Source: Arctic95D-9 sp035967665 (GTDB taxonomy: Bacteria; Verrucomicrobiota; Verrucomicrobiia; Verrucomicrobiales; DEV007). Taken from it: a DNA stretch of 64,000 nt. Shown in pieces: positions 26,771-35,081 of the stretch (the first letter of the stretch is position 1; every line of letters begins with the position of its first letter). Both the position numbers and the translations under genes were made by a program. The notes beneath the pieces were generated by a model, which searched no databases, was not told the origin of the DNA, and saw only the letters and a list, made by a program, of their open reading frames with translations. The stretch lies in the NCBI GenBank assembly GCA_035967665.1, contig JAYWLB010000027.1:144594-208593 (forward strand), read 5' to 3'.

Positions 26771-28188
26771 TTCAGAAGTTCGTTCCAGGATTTTCCGGTT
26801 TTAAAATGACGGAAGAGCCAGAGGAAAAGTAAGACTCCGGAAAAGTAAATCCACCAGGATTTTGTCGCCGAGGTGAAAATCTGATGGGTGATTGCATCGG
26901 TAAATTCGTCCTCGGGCAGGTCGATTCTCCCGCGAAAGTAAGCTGTCTGCATTCCGTAGAGCCATGTGAGGATACCGTAGGAAAGGTTCATCGAAAGCCC
27001 CCGGAAACTCAGCACGGTCGCCCGGTTCTCAGCGTCGGTGACACGATTGAGGTAATTGGAGAGAAAAAAGTGGAGCAGTCGCATCGAAATCCAGAGAGTC
27101 GGCAGAAAGGCGACGGACCAGAATTGAATCGGGAAGGCGAGACTGAAAACTCCGACGAAGACGAGAAGGCCGAGGAGCTTGAAATTGAATCCCGGGGACC
27201 GCGTGTGGATGAGTTTTTCCCCGATCACCGCCGCGAGAATTCCCGCGAGGGATCCTGCCACGCTGATGATTCCGAATTGCGCAGGCTCAAATCCAATCGT
27301 TTCCAGCCAGATCGACCCGACGGTGTAGTAGAGCCGGATGATGCTGTCGAAAAACAGCCCCGTGAGCAGCAGCATTAGGGCGGCGGGTGTCACTGCAATC
27401 CAGCGACCGGCCTTGAGGGTGCGGGCGAAGGCGTCCCTGGTGGAGTGAAAAATATGCTTCTTCTCCGGTTTCACGAAGTTGTCCGTTTCTTTCATTCGAA
27501 GCGCCGTGAAGAGCACGGCGAGCGACATCCCGAAAGTCAGGGCGATGGGAATCTTCAAGGTTTCTTTCTGGAGCAGCGAGCCCTCGAAACCGAGAAGGGT
27601 GAGGACGCGATTGATAAATGCCGGGTCGTAGACGGCGGCCCCGATCAGGGTCACGACGATGAAGGCGACAGACTGCATCTTCATGAGTTTTGTCGTCAGT
27701 TTTGACCAGTGAATGTCGCGACCTTCCTCGGGTAGCGAATCGTAGGCAAGTGCTTCGTCGGCTCCGCTCGCGGCGGCTTCTGCGGCTCCGGAGATGATGC
27801 GGTTGAAAAGAAAAACGGTGAAGAGGAGGGCTGAGGCCGAGGCAAATGCTTCCGGATTCCCCTCGAAATCGGCTCTCGAAACGACCGGCATGAACAGCAT
27901 CACCGCCATTTCGATCATCATGAGAAAGGCAGCACCGATTACGAGAGGGCGCCGCCCGATCTGATCGGCGAGAGCTCCGCTGGGCACTTCGAGGAGCACG
28001 ATCGCGATGGCCCAGGCGAGATTTAAAGTCGCGAATTGCTCCTGACTGAGCCCGAAATCGAGAAACATCAGGGCGTAGACCGGATAATAGAAACGCGAGT
28101 TAAAGAAAATCCGGAAGAGGATAAACCACTTCGGGTTCGCGGAGGAATCAGTTCCTTCGGGGGAAAGTTGGGCGGGCGGAACTGACAT
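26767..28188 (-). CDS. MFS transporter
   Basis: A 473-residue polytopic membrane protein with the major-facilitator layout of about 12 hydrophobic segments. The inter-segment 2-3 signature GALADQIGRRPLVIGAAF near residue 75 is the family motif. Conserved PRVTDAENRAT-type loops (NRVTDAENRATVLSF) resemble transporters of drugs or small metabolites. The substrate is unknown. It begins 77 nt from the divergent MoxR gene and overlaps the DHFR start by 4 nt, so DHFR is probably expressed from the transporter's promoter; whether that has meaning for folate or antifolate traffic cannot be told. Confidence 0.87.
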   Translation of the reverse strand: MSVPPAQLSPEGTDSSANPKWFILFRIFFNSRFYYPVYALMFLDFGLSQEQFATLNLAWAIAIVLLEVPSGALADQIGRRPLVIGAAFLMMIEMAVMLFMPVVSRADFEGNPEAFASASALLFTVFLFNRIISGAAEAAASGADEALAYDSLPEEGRDIHWSKLTTKLMKMQSVAFIVVTLIGAAVYDPAFINRVLTLLGFEGSLLQKETLKIPIALTFGMSLAVLFTALRMKETDNFVKPEKKHIFHSTRDAFARTLKAGRWIAVTPAALMLLLTGLFFDSIIRLYYTVGSIWLETIGFEPAQFGIISVAGSLAGILAAVIGEKLIHTRSPGFNFKLLGLLVFVGVFSLAFPIQFWSVAFLPTLWISMRLLHFFLSNYLNRVTDAENRATVLSFRGLSMNLSYGILTWLYGMQTAYFRGRIDLPEDEFTDAITHQIFTSATKSWWIYFSGVLLFLWLFRHFKTGKSWNELLK

Positions 28189-28265
28189 AAACGGGGTGCG
28201 GAAACTGGAACACGAAAGTCACGGGGTGCGCAAGCGACTTCATTTCGCGAATATACTCTTGCCGA

Positions 28266-29288
28266 ATGCGCTGTTTATGTGCGATGAACCCACCTACTAT
28301 GGACGATATGGACGAAACGCCTGCCAATACGGATGTGCAATCAGTCAAAGCAATCCTCGCGGAGGCTCGCACCGAGGTTGCCAAAGTCATTATCGGTCAG
28401 GAAAAGGTCGTTGATCACGCCCTCATTGCCATTTTTACGGGAAATCACATTCTCATCGAAGGGGTCCCCGGCGTCGCCAAGACGCTTCTGGTGCGGACTC
28501 TCGCCCGGGTTCTCGGGAGCAAGTTTTCCAGGATTCAGTTCACCCCGGATCTGATGCCCTCCGATATCACGGGAACCAATGTCTTTAATTTGCAGGAAAG
28601 TGCTTTCCACCTCGTCAAAGGTCCGGTTTTCACTTCGTTCCTTCTCGCTGATGAAATCAACCGGGCACCCGCGAAAACGCAATCCGCGCTGCTTCAGGCG
28701 ATGCAGGAGCGCCGCGTTACGATCGACGGGGTAACGCACAAACTTCCTGACAGCTTTACCGTTTTTGCAACGCAGAACCCGATCGAATACGAGGGCACCT
28801 ACCCCCTGCCCGAGGCGCAGAAGGATCGCTTTCTTCTCCGTGTCGAAATGGATTATCCCACGGAGGAATCTGAGAAGCAGCTCGCTCTTCAAGCTCTTGG
28901 AAAGAACACGCCGGAGAATATCCTCAACAGTGGGACGGTGAATGCCATTCTCACTGCCGACCGCATCAAGGCGATGCAGGAGGCGCTTCAGGGCGTTACG
29001 GTGAAAGAGGAACTCGTAAACTACGTCGTGGAAATCGTGCGTCAGACACGCGAGCAGGACAGTATTCAGGTTGGAGCCGGACCCCGTGCCACGACAGCGT
29101 TGCTCCTTTCCAGTCGCGCCCTCGCGGCACTTGAGGACAGAGATTACGTCACCCCCGATGATATCCGGATGATGGCCTATCCGGTTCTTTCGCATCGTCT
29201 CGTCCTGCGGCCTGAATACGAAATCGAAGGCGTTACGATTGAGGAGGCGATCGCCAAACTGCTCGAAGGGGTTGCGGTTCCGAGGTAA
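28266..29288 (+). CDS. MoxR-type AAA+ ATPase
   Basis: A 340-residue cytosolic ATPase. Walker A is EGVPGVAKTLL (about residues 65-75), Walker B is LLADEINRAP (about 127-136), and sensor 1 lies in FATQNPIEYEGTYPLPEAQ, all in the MoxR pattern; the lid domain follows. MoxR ATPases act as chaperones, often with von Willebrand or DUF58 proteins. The start is uncertain: ATGs at 28266, 28284, 28299 and 28308 are all possible and none has a clear Shine-Dalgarno; a TATACT hexamer at 28252-28257 could be the -10 box of the divergent spacer, which would favour the later starts. The DUF58 partner follows after 31 nt. Confidence 0.9.
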   Translation: MRCLCAMNPPTMDDMDETPANTDVQSVKAILAEARTEVAKVIIGQEKVVDHALIAIFTGNHILIEGVPGVAKTLLVRTLARVLGSKFSRIQFTPDLMPSDITGTNVFNLQESAFHLVKGPVFTSFLLADEINRAPAKTQSALLQAMQERRVTIDGVTHKLPDSFTVFATQNPIEYEGTYPLPEAQKDRFLLRVEMDYPTEESEKQLALQALGKNTPENILNSGTVNAILTADRIKAMQEALQGVTVKEELVNYVVEIVRQTREQDSIQVGAGPRATTALLLSSRALAALEDRDYVTPDDIRMMAYPVLSHRLVLRPEYEIEGVTIEEAIAKLLEGVAVPR

Positions 29289-29319
29289 TAACGTTATCGC
29301 GCTTTTCCGCTTAATTTAG

Positions 29320-30723
29320 ATGCGTCCGGTTCCTGACATTCGACTACTCTGGATCGCATTTCTCGTGGTCGTGCCGGCCTGCACTGCGGCGGTGTATTTT
29401 GACGGCGTCGGAAAACTGCTCGGGCTCGGAGCGCTTTTGTTAGTGCTCGTCGGGGCAGTTTGGGACTATGCTGCTTCGCAGAAGCTTCTCGCTGGTGTGG
29501 ATTGTGAGATTCCTGAGTTGATTCGGGGAACGAAGGGGAGGGAGCTGGAGATCCCCGTAACTTTTTTCAACCGGGGGGCATCACTGAAACTGCTTCGTTA
29601 TGGACTCGCCGTTTCCGGTGAGTTCAGGATTGAGGGGGATGTCGTCGGCTCGATATCCGAATTCGAATCGGGGAAGAAGCGCACCGTTTCCTATCCGGTT
29701 ACGCCGCTTCGACGGGGGCAGTTTTTCCTCGATTCGCTTCAAGTTGAAACCTCATCGAGGTGGAAGTGCTGGATGCTTCGCAAGGGGTTCGATCTCAAGG
29801 CCGAATTGCGTATTTATCCGGATCTGGCATTGGAGCGGAAGCGGCTTGCAAGCCTGTTTCTCCTCCGGGGGAACGAAGGCAGTCATGTGATTCGTCAGGT
29901 CGGGAAAGGCCGCGACTTTGAACAGTTGAGGGAGTATCAGTCCGGAGACGACTATATCGATATCGATTGGAAAGCGACGGCCCGCCGTCAGTCGCCCGTC
30001 ACGAGAACTTATCAGATCGAGCGGACCCAGGAGGTCTACGTCGTTGTCGATCATTCACGTCTCAGTGCCCGTGAAATCCATGTACCCGTCGAAGACGCCG
30101 TGGAAGGGGATTGGATGTATCGCATGGAGTCCGCCGGTGGCGATACCATGGTGACGACCCAGTTGGAGAAGTTTCTCCATTGCTCGCTCGTGATGGCATC
30201 TGTCGCTGAGAGGCAGGGGGATCTGTTCGGCTTTATCAGTTTCGCCGACAAAGTGGATCGTTTCATTCGAGGCCGAAATGGCAAAGCGCATTACAACATC
30301 ATCCGCGACGCGCTTTACACCCTCGAACCCAAACCGGTTGCGCCGGACTACGAGCAACTGATGATCTCGCTCCGCCAAAGGCTCACACGCCGGGCGTTGA
30401 TTGTCATGTTAGTGGATCTGAGCGATCCCCTGACCTCCGAGCAGTTCTACGAGGCTCTGCCGCTTATCAGCAGGCAGCATCTCGTCCTCGTGAACATGGT
30501 GAGACCTGAGAAGGCGAATCCTATATTTTCCTCGAAGCACCAGCCGGAAACCGTTCCCGATGTCTACGAAAGCCTTGCCGGGCATTTCGAGTGGCAGGAA
30601 CTTCGTGAAACCGGAAACAAGCTCCGTCATCTCGGCGTCGAACTGGGGATCTCGGAGCACGAAGCCCTCTGCACCGAGACCGTGACGCAGTATTTGAATG
30701 TGAAGAAGAGGCAGCTGATTTAG
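29320..30723 (+). CDS. DUF58 domain protein, membrane-anchored
   Basis: A 467-residue protein with two membrane segments at the amino end (about residues 8-50), a beta-rich middle and the DUF58 signature GKGRDFEQLREYQSGDDY followed by IDWKATARR at about residues 195-225. The carboxyl half (YVVVDHSRLS, LFGFISFADKV, ALIVMLVDLSDP) has a von Willebrand-A-like Rossmann layout. DUF58 and MoxR genes are a well-known pair, usually extended by BatA/BatB-type and transglutaminase genes; none follow here, and the gene is succeeded by a repeat region. Confidence 0.9.
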   Translation: MRPVPDIRLLWIAFLVVVPACTAAVYFDGVGKLLGLGALLLVLVGAVWDYAASQKLLAGVDCEIPELIRGTKGRELEIPVTFFNRGASLKLLRYGLAVSGEFRIEGDVVGSISEFESGKKRTVSYPVTPLRRGQFFLDSLQVETSSRWKCWMLRKGFDLKAELRIYPDLALERKRLASLFLLRGNEGSHVIRQVGKGRDFEQLREYQSGDDYIDIDWKATARRQSPVTRTYQIERTQEVYVVVDHSRLSAREIHVPVEDAVEGDWMYRMESAGGDTMVTTQLEKFLHCSLVMASVAERQGDLFGFISFADKVDRFIRGRNGKAHYNIIRDALYTLEPKPVAPDYEQLMISLRQRLTRRALIVMLVDLSDPLTSEQFYEALPLISRQHLVLVNMVRPEKANPIFSSKHQPETVPDVYESLAGHFEWQELRETGNKLRHLGVELGISEHEALCTETVTQYLNVKKRQLI

Positions 30724-30793
30724 GAGGGGGGCGGAGAGAAGTAGAGTAGTAAAGGAGTAGAGAAGTAAAGAATGCTCTGCCCGCGAAGCGCCA

Positions 30794-31084
30794 GTAGAGG
30801 AATCCGTGAGGATTTCTATTGCGCTGGAAGTGAGGTCCAAGGCGGGATGCTCTGCGGAGAAATGCTCACGCAGTTTCTCTACGTATCGTCGCCAGTAGAG
30901 GAATCCGTGAGGATTTCAATCGCGCTGGAAGTGATGTCCTGGGCGGGATGCTCTGTGGAGAAATGCTCACGCAGTTTCTCTACGTATCGTTGTCAGTAGA
31001 GGAATCCGTGAGGATTTCAATGGCGCTGGAGGTGAGGCTCACGGCGGGATGCTCTGTGGAGAAATGCTCACGCAGTTTCTCTAT
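30794..31084. repeat. Three tandem 89-bp imperfect palindromes at 101-bp spacing
   Basis: Copies lie at 30794-30882, 30895-30983 and 30996-31084, separated by near-identical 12-bp spacers (GTATCGTCGCCA, GTATCGTTGTCA). Each copy begins GTAGAGGAATCCGTGAGGAT and ends with the near reverse complement (GAAATGCTCACGCAGTTTCT, then CTAC or CTAT), so each can fold into a long hairpin with about 20 paired bases and a G/C-rich loop containing GGCGGGATGCTCTG. The copies differ at scattered positions, partly preserving pairing. This is the build of REP/BIME- or MITE-like intergenic elements; no open frame or transposase is present. Confidence 0.8.
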
Positions 31085-31115
31085 TCGCGATGCGTCAAAA
31101 CGAAGCCCATCCGGA

Positions 31116-31159
31116 CCTTTTACCTTTTACCTTTTACCTTTTACCTTTTACTTTTTACT
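31116..31159. repeat. CCTTTTA heptamer tandem repeat
   Basis: Five perfect or nearly perfect copies of CCTTTTA begin at 31116, 31123, 31130, 31137 and 31144, followed by a degenerate TTTTTACT. The tract lies between the palindromic repeats and the esterase stop codon. It is a simple-sequence repeat likely to vary in copy number; no gene spans it. Confidence 0.8.
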
Positions 31160-31195
31160 CAACTGGCATCCGCTGTTTTACAGCGCGAAGCGCTG

Positions 31196-32116
31196 CTAGG
31201 GCTTTGCGAAGTGCTTCTGGTGGAAGCCCATCAATTCATCGCCGCGAATCTCGTAGATCCCTGCGGCGGAATGCTCGATTTCAGGCGCTTCGAGGAGGTC
31301 GTGGGGAATTCCGAGCGACTTGAGAAATTCGGAATACTTGAGATTGAACTCGTAGTTAAACCCCTTCGTGCCGACCCACAAGAGAATGGGGAGACGGGTT
31401 TTGTCATCACGCTTTGCGTAAGTCTCTGCGAGATCCCAGGTGTTGTAGCCTTTCGCAAAAACGACGTTCTCGCTTTCAGCTCCGTCGTTCTCCTGGATGT
31501 GCTTTTCAGGGCCATAGCCTGATCCTCCGGGCGCAGCGCTGACGAAGAGTTCAGGGTACTTCAACATGATTCGTGTCGTTCCGCGTCCACCCTGACTGAA
31601 TCCTTCGATCGCCAGTTCACGTGTGCGGTAGGTTTTCTGAATGTGGGGGATCAATTCTTTCACGAAAACATCCTCCCCGGAGGCGTTTTCTTTCTGCGGG
31701 TAGTTATACCAGCTCATCGGGCCGCCATTCGGGAAGACGTAAATCGTCGGTTGAATCGTGCCTGCTTTGATTGCTTCGTCAGGGAATTTGGAAATCTTGA
31801 TCGACTTCTTTTCCGATCCGGGGCGTCCTCCGTGGAGGTGAAATACGACGGGATACTTCCGTTCACCGGAGGTTTCATACCCTTCCGGAAGGTAGATGAA
31901 ATAGCCAACCTCCAGCCCCATCGACGGGCTTTTGAACGTCCTGTGGGAAAGACCCTTCGGAAGCCCGTATTTCTCAAGTCCCGCCGCTCCCATTGGATTG
32001 CTCCAGGCGAAGGCCACAGGTGCCTTTTTCGCCTTTTTCTTTGCCGTGGACTGAGCAAAAGCGCACGAGCCGGCGAGGAGCAGGCAGATAAAGAGGGAGA
32101 GGGATTTGTGGTTCAT
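31196..32116 (-). CDS. Secreted alpha/beta-hydrolase esterase
   Basis: A 306-residue exported protein (signal ending in AFA, about residue 21). It has the esterase layout of the feruloyl/acetyl-xylan esterase and enterochelin-esterase-like group: YLPEGY and FHLHGGRPG (oxyanion region near residue 93), IEGFSQGGRG with the nucleophile S174, and a late histidine in IEHSAAG. A Lys/Ala-rich linker follows the signal peptide. The substrate is probably an ester-linked sugar or phenolic side chain of a polysaccharide, by family resemblance only. Confidence 0.82.
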   Translation of the reverse strand: MNHKSLSLFICLLLAGSCAFAQSTAKKKAKKAPVAFAWSNPMGAAGLEKYGLPKGLSHRTFKSPSMGLEVGYFIYLPEGYETSGERKYPVVFHLHGGRPGSEKKSIKISKFPDEAIKAGTIQPTIYVFPNGGPMSWYNYPQKENASGEDVFVKELIPHIQKTYRTRELAIEGFSQGGRGTTRIMLKYPELFVSAAPGGSGYGPEKHIQENDGAESENVVFAKGYNTWDLAETYAKRDDKTRLPILLWVGTKGFNYEFNLKYSEFLKSLGIPHDLLEAPEIEHSAAGIYEIRGDELMGFHQKHFAKP

Positions 32117-32202
32117 GGCGAAACAGTAAATGGAATTGGGCGGGCCTGCAATATCCGTAGATGTGGCGGACTAAGCTTTAGGGCTGAGGTGTAACGATTC
32201 AC

Positions 32203-32231
32203 TTGCCATGGGCGGATGTCCCGTGTATGAA
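32203..32231 (+). promoter_or_regulatory. Sigma-70-type promoter of the tRNA-Leu gene
   Basis: TTGCCA (32203-32208) and TATGAA (32226-32231) are separated by exactly 17 nt, close to the sigma-70 consensus. Transcription would begin about 32238, 16 nt before the tRNA. This is the clearest housekeeping promoter in the window. Confidence 0.6.
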
Positions 32232-32253
32232 AATCATCACTCTCTTTCCGAAT

Positions 32254-32338
32254 GCCGACATGGCGGAATTGGTAGACGCACCGGACTTAAAATCCGTTGC
32301 TCATTGCGAGCGTGCGGGTTCGATTCCCGCTGTCGGTA
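32254..32338 (+). tRNA. tRNA-Leu (anticodon UAA)
   Basis: An 85-nt tRNA with acceptor arms GCCGACA and TGTCGGT (a G-U first pair), D-loop sequence AATTGGTAGACGC, anticodon stem-loop CCGGA-CTTAAAA-TCCGT with UAA at 32288-32290, a long class II variable arm (GCTC...GAGC) and T arm GCGGGTTCGATTCCCGC. The long variable arm and UAA anticodon define tRNA-Leu for UUA/UUG codons. The outermost anticodon-stem pair is C-U. CCA is not encoded (the tRNA is followed by TCTTC), so it must be added after transcription. Confidence 0.95.
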
Positions 32339-32433
32339 TCTTCATTTTTTCAAAGAGTTGTAAAGGATTGGGAGGGGGACTGTGAAGCGGCTTCCACTTT
32401 TCAGGCGCTATTTAACCAGTTTCTCTCAAGATC

Positions 32434-34698
32434 ATGCAGCCCATTCCACGGATTTTTGTGAGTGCCACGAGCCGTGATCTCAAGACGGCGAGAATCTTTG
32501 TCAGCGAGGGGCTTCGCCGGATGGAGTGTTTGCCCATTGTTCAGGACGATTTTCCTCCGGACCACAAGACGGTCAGGGAAATGCTCGTGGCGAAGATTAA
32601 AACCTGCGATGCGGTGGTCCATCTTTCCGGCTTTTACTACGGGGCGGAGCCTCAGCCGCTTCCTGCTGAGAATGAGCGCCGCAGCTTCACGCAGATGGAA
32701 TATGAGATAGCGATGGAATTGGGGCTTCCTTGTTATGTCTTTCTCTGCGGGGAAAAGTTTCCGTTTGATGACCATGAACCGGAGTCGGAGGAGAAACGTG
32801 CTTTGCAACTGGCGCATCGTCAGAGGCTGCTTTCGCGGGATGAGCTTTTCTATGAGTTCGACACCCGGGAGGACCTCAATTCGAGGACACGGGAATTGCA
32901 GCTCAGTGTTGACGCGTTGCGTGAGGAATTGGTGAAAGAGCGTAAGCGTCGTCGCATCACGCTGTTTGTCTCGGTCGCGGCGCTGTTGGTGGCTCTGGTT
33001 GGGGGAGGGCTCCTTTATTCAAAAACGCAAAAGCAGGGAAGTGAGATTGCAGCGACGGCAAAAAGGGTTGATGAGCAGGGCAGGCTGATTGCGATGTTGC
33101 TGGCGGAGCAGGAGAGGTTGCGCGCGCGAGGGAGCGGTGGGGAAACGCTCAGTGAGGAGGCGGAAGAGAATGTAGCGGTGAGGGAGCGTTTAAGTCAGGT
33201 CGACTTGCGATTTGCGATCACTAAAGAAATCACTGAGGCGGAAATTGCCGCGGCAGGTGCCTCAGGAAAGGCGAAGGCCGTTGCATTGAAGCGTCTCGCC
33301 GATGCTCAGCTGGCGGCGGGGATGAAGAACGAAGCTCTCGTGAGTTATCGGGCACGTCTGGAACTGCTGGATCGTAGTGAAGACACGTTGGAATGGGCCG
33401 GAGCAGTTGCCTCTGTTGCCGATCTTTTGTTTTCTCGCGATTACGGTCCCGAGGGACCGGAGATGGTGAGGGAGGCTCTCGTTTGGGTCGAAAAGAATGA
33501 AAAGCCCGAGACGGGGCTTCCGGCAGGGTTACGGCTTAGAGAGTCGCTCAGGCAGTTTGTTTTCATTGAGGGGGATTACGAAACGGCCATCGAAATGGGC
33601 AAAGAGATCCAGGCTTTCCGGGATAAGGTATCCGGGAAGGATGCTGCCGAAAGTCTCGCTGCGGCGGGGTATCTGGGGCGTCATCTCAGGGCAAATGGAG
33701 ACTTTGAAGAAGCTGATGTGATTTTCCAAAGAATCATCGAAACCAGTGAGCGATTGTACGGGGCAAATGACATGCGAACTCTGCATGCAAGGTGGGATCT
33801 AGCCGGTTCCCTTGAGCGGCAAAAGCGCTTCGTCGAGGCGGAGGGAATTTATGAGGATCTTATCGCCCGTGCCGGGGATCATTCCAATGCGGGGGACCGC
33901 GATGTGCTCGGGTTGAGGGCTTCGATGGCGTTTTTAAAAGAGGCCGGGGGCAGGGATGAACAGGCCATGGAGATATGGAGAACGCTGTTGGATGATGCCC
34001 GAAAATTCAACGATCCCGATTCAAAAGTGGTTCAGGACTATACGAACATCCTCGTAGTCAGAGAGCTGGGGGACGGTAACTACGAGAAGGCTGAAAAGTT
34101 GTCCCGCGAGCTGTATGACTCCCGGGTGCGGACCATTGGAGCGAATCAATTGGAGACGGTTGATTCGCTGAAACTTCTCGCCTCGGTATACGAGCAGTCC
34201 GGAGACATGAGTCGCTATGAGGAAATCATGTACAAAGTGATCGCCGGAAAGATCAAGGTCTTCGGTCCGGATTCCGAAGAAGTTGCCAATGATCTCTACC
34301 AGTTCGCCATCTCGCTGGCTGCGGAGGGAAAATTGAATACCGGGCTGGCGCAGGCGGAGAGTTGTTTTGAACTGAGAAAAAGAGTGCTGGGTGCCGCGAA
34401 TCCGAAAACGATTGAGGCGATCGTCATTGTGCAGACGATTGCCAATCGCACGGAAGACTGGGCGTTGGCAGCCCGGAAGGGGACTGAGGCAATGGAATTA
34501 CTTCAGGCAGCGGACGAGGTGAATTCTGAGATTTATGCGATGGCGGCTTACAGGCTGGCAGTGGCAAAAGAGGAGTTGAGTGAGAACGAGTCGGCACTCG
34601 CGCTTGCCCGGCACGCCCGGAGGCTCGCAGAGCAGTATTCAGATGACAATCACTGGTTGCACCCGAGAACTGAGGAAATGATCAGTCGCCTGAAATAG
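32434..34698 (+). CDS. DUF4062 - transmembrane - TPR protein
   Basis: A 754-residue protein of three parts. Residues 5-115 are a DUF4062 domain (PRIFVSATSRDLKTAR, DDFPPDHKTVREML, CDAVVHLSGFYYG), a Rossmann-like fold of the TIR/SEFIR neighbourhood found in bacterial signalling and conflict proteins. A basic patch and one membrane segment (about residues 174-196) follow, then a coiled coil to about residue 260, then TPR-like helical pairs up to the end, in the FDxxLxWARYGxA style of large bacterial TPR sensors. The DUF4062 face would be cytosolic and the TPR part outside. No partner is encoded next to it. The substrate or ligand is unknown; a role in sensing or defence is only a possibility. 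Confidence 0.8.
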   Translation: MQPIPRIFVSATSRDLKTARIFVSEGLRRMECLPIVQDDFPPDHKTVREMLVAKIKTCDAVVHLSGFYYGAEPQPLPAENERRSFTQMEYEIAMELGLPCYVFLCGEKFPFDDHEPESEEKRALQLAHRQRLLSRDELFYEFDTREDLNSRTRELQLSVDALREELVKERKRRRITLFVSVAALLVALVGGGLLYSKTQKQGSEIAATAKRVDEQGRLIAMLLAEQERLRARGSGGETLSEEAEENVAVRERLSQVDLRFAITKEITEAEIAAAGASGKAKAVALKRLADAQLAAGMKNEALVSYRARLELLDRSEDTLEWAGAVASVADLLFSRDYGPEGPEMVREALVWVEKNEKPETGLPAGLRLRESLRQFVFIEGDYETAIEMGKEIQAFRDKVSGKDAAESLAAAGYLGRHLRANGDFEEADVIFQRIIETSERLYGANDMRTLHARWDLAGSLERQKRFVEAEGIYEDLIARAGDHSNAGDRDVLGLRASMAFLKEAGGRDEQAMEIWRTLLDDARKFNDPDSKVVQDYTNILVVRELGDGNYEKAEKLSRELYDSRVRTIGANQLETVDSLKLLASVYEQSGDMSRYEEIMYKVIAGKIKVFGPDSEEVANDLYQFAISLAAEGKLNTGLAQAESCFELRKRVLGAANPKTIEAIVIVQTIANRTEDWALAARKGTEAMELLQAADEVNSEIYAMAAYRLAVAKEELSENESALALARHARRLAEQYSDDNHWLHPRTEEMISRLK

Positions 34699-35081
34699 AT
34701 TGGTTTTTCCCGGGCAGGTTGCCTGAAGTCCTTACCTTCAAAGCCTGCTGTCGGCTCCATTTGATACGGGTGAATACGCTTGAGGGCTGCCGAAAGAGCA
34801 ATTATCAGGGAATTCGTTCCGGTGCAGGGATTCGGCCCTGAGGGGTGAGGAACGTTGTGTCAGGGCGCCACCGCTTCATAAGCTGCAGAATCAGCTTTCG
34901 TAAGGTCATCAGGTCAATTTCGCCGACGACGGAGCTTCAATGCTGAGCGTCGAGCACTTCGGCGTCGAAGTACTGCGCTGGCAGAGTGAGACCGCAATCT
35001 ATGCGGATGACACGTTGCGGTGAAGAGGGGGGGATTGCCTCCCCCGTCGACCGCGGTTCTTGCGGGGGCGGAAACAAGTTC
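34699..35081. other. 383-bp spacer between convergent genes with a G/C hairpin
   Basis: No credible gene. A stem of seven G against seven pyrimidines (35027-35033 with 35039-35045, loop ATTGC) could end either convergent transcript, most simply that of the DUF4062 gene. The rest has no repeats or RNA signatures that I recognise; small frames here lack protein-like composition. Confidence 0.4.
35027..35045 (+). terminator. G-run hairpin between convergent genes
   Basis: Seven G residues (35027-35033) can pair with CTCCCCC (35039-35045) across a 5-nt loop, with one G-U pair. There is no U tract, so it is a weak terminator candidate for the DUF4062 gene. Confidence 0.3.

Larger units (their letters stand above)
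30724..31195. other. 472-bp non-coding region with tandem palindromes and a pyrimidine repeat
   Basis: No gene is supported between the DUF58 gene and the convergent esterase gene. The stretch opens with a purine-rich run (about 30733-30770), then carries three tandem 89-bp imperfect palindromes and a CCTTTTA heptamer repeat, and ends with a short GCGCGAAGCGC-type stem near the esterase stop. Frames that cross the repeats shift at each copy because the 101-bp period is not a multiple of three, so they are not coding. Confidence 0.75.

Noticed and set aside
30794..31084. CRISPR array
   Set aside because: The 89-bp units are repeated over nearly their full length with constant 12-bp linkers, without unique spacers and without cas genes.
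30772..31522. Four overlapping plus-strand frames with MLCGEMLTQFL repeats
   Set aside because: They are translations of the tandem palindromes. The frame shifts at every copy, and the downstream part is antisense to the esterase gene.
32203..32385. 60-residue frame running through the tRNA-Leu gene
   Set aside because: It contains MAELVDAPDLKSV, the well-known false peptide produced by translating tRNA-Leu genes. The tRNA explains the sequence fully.
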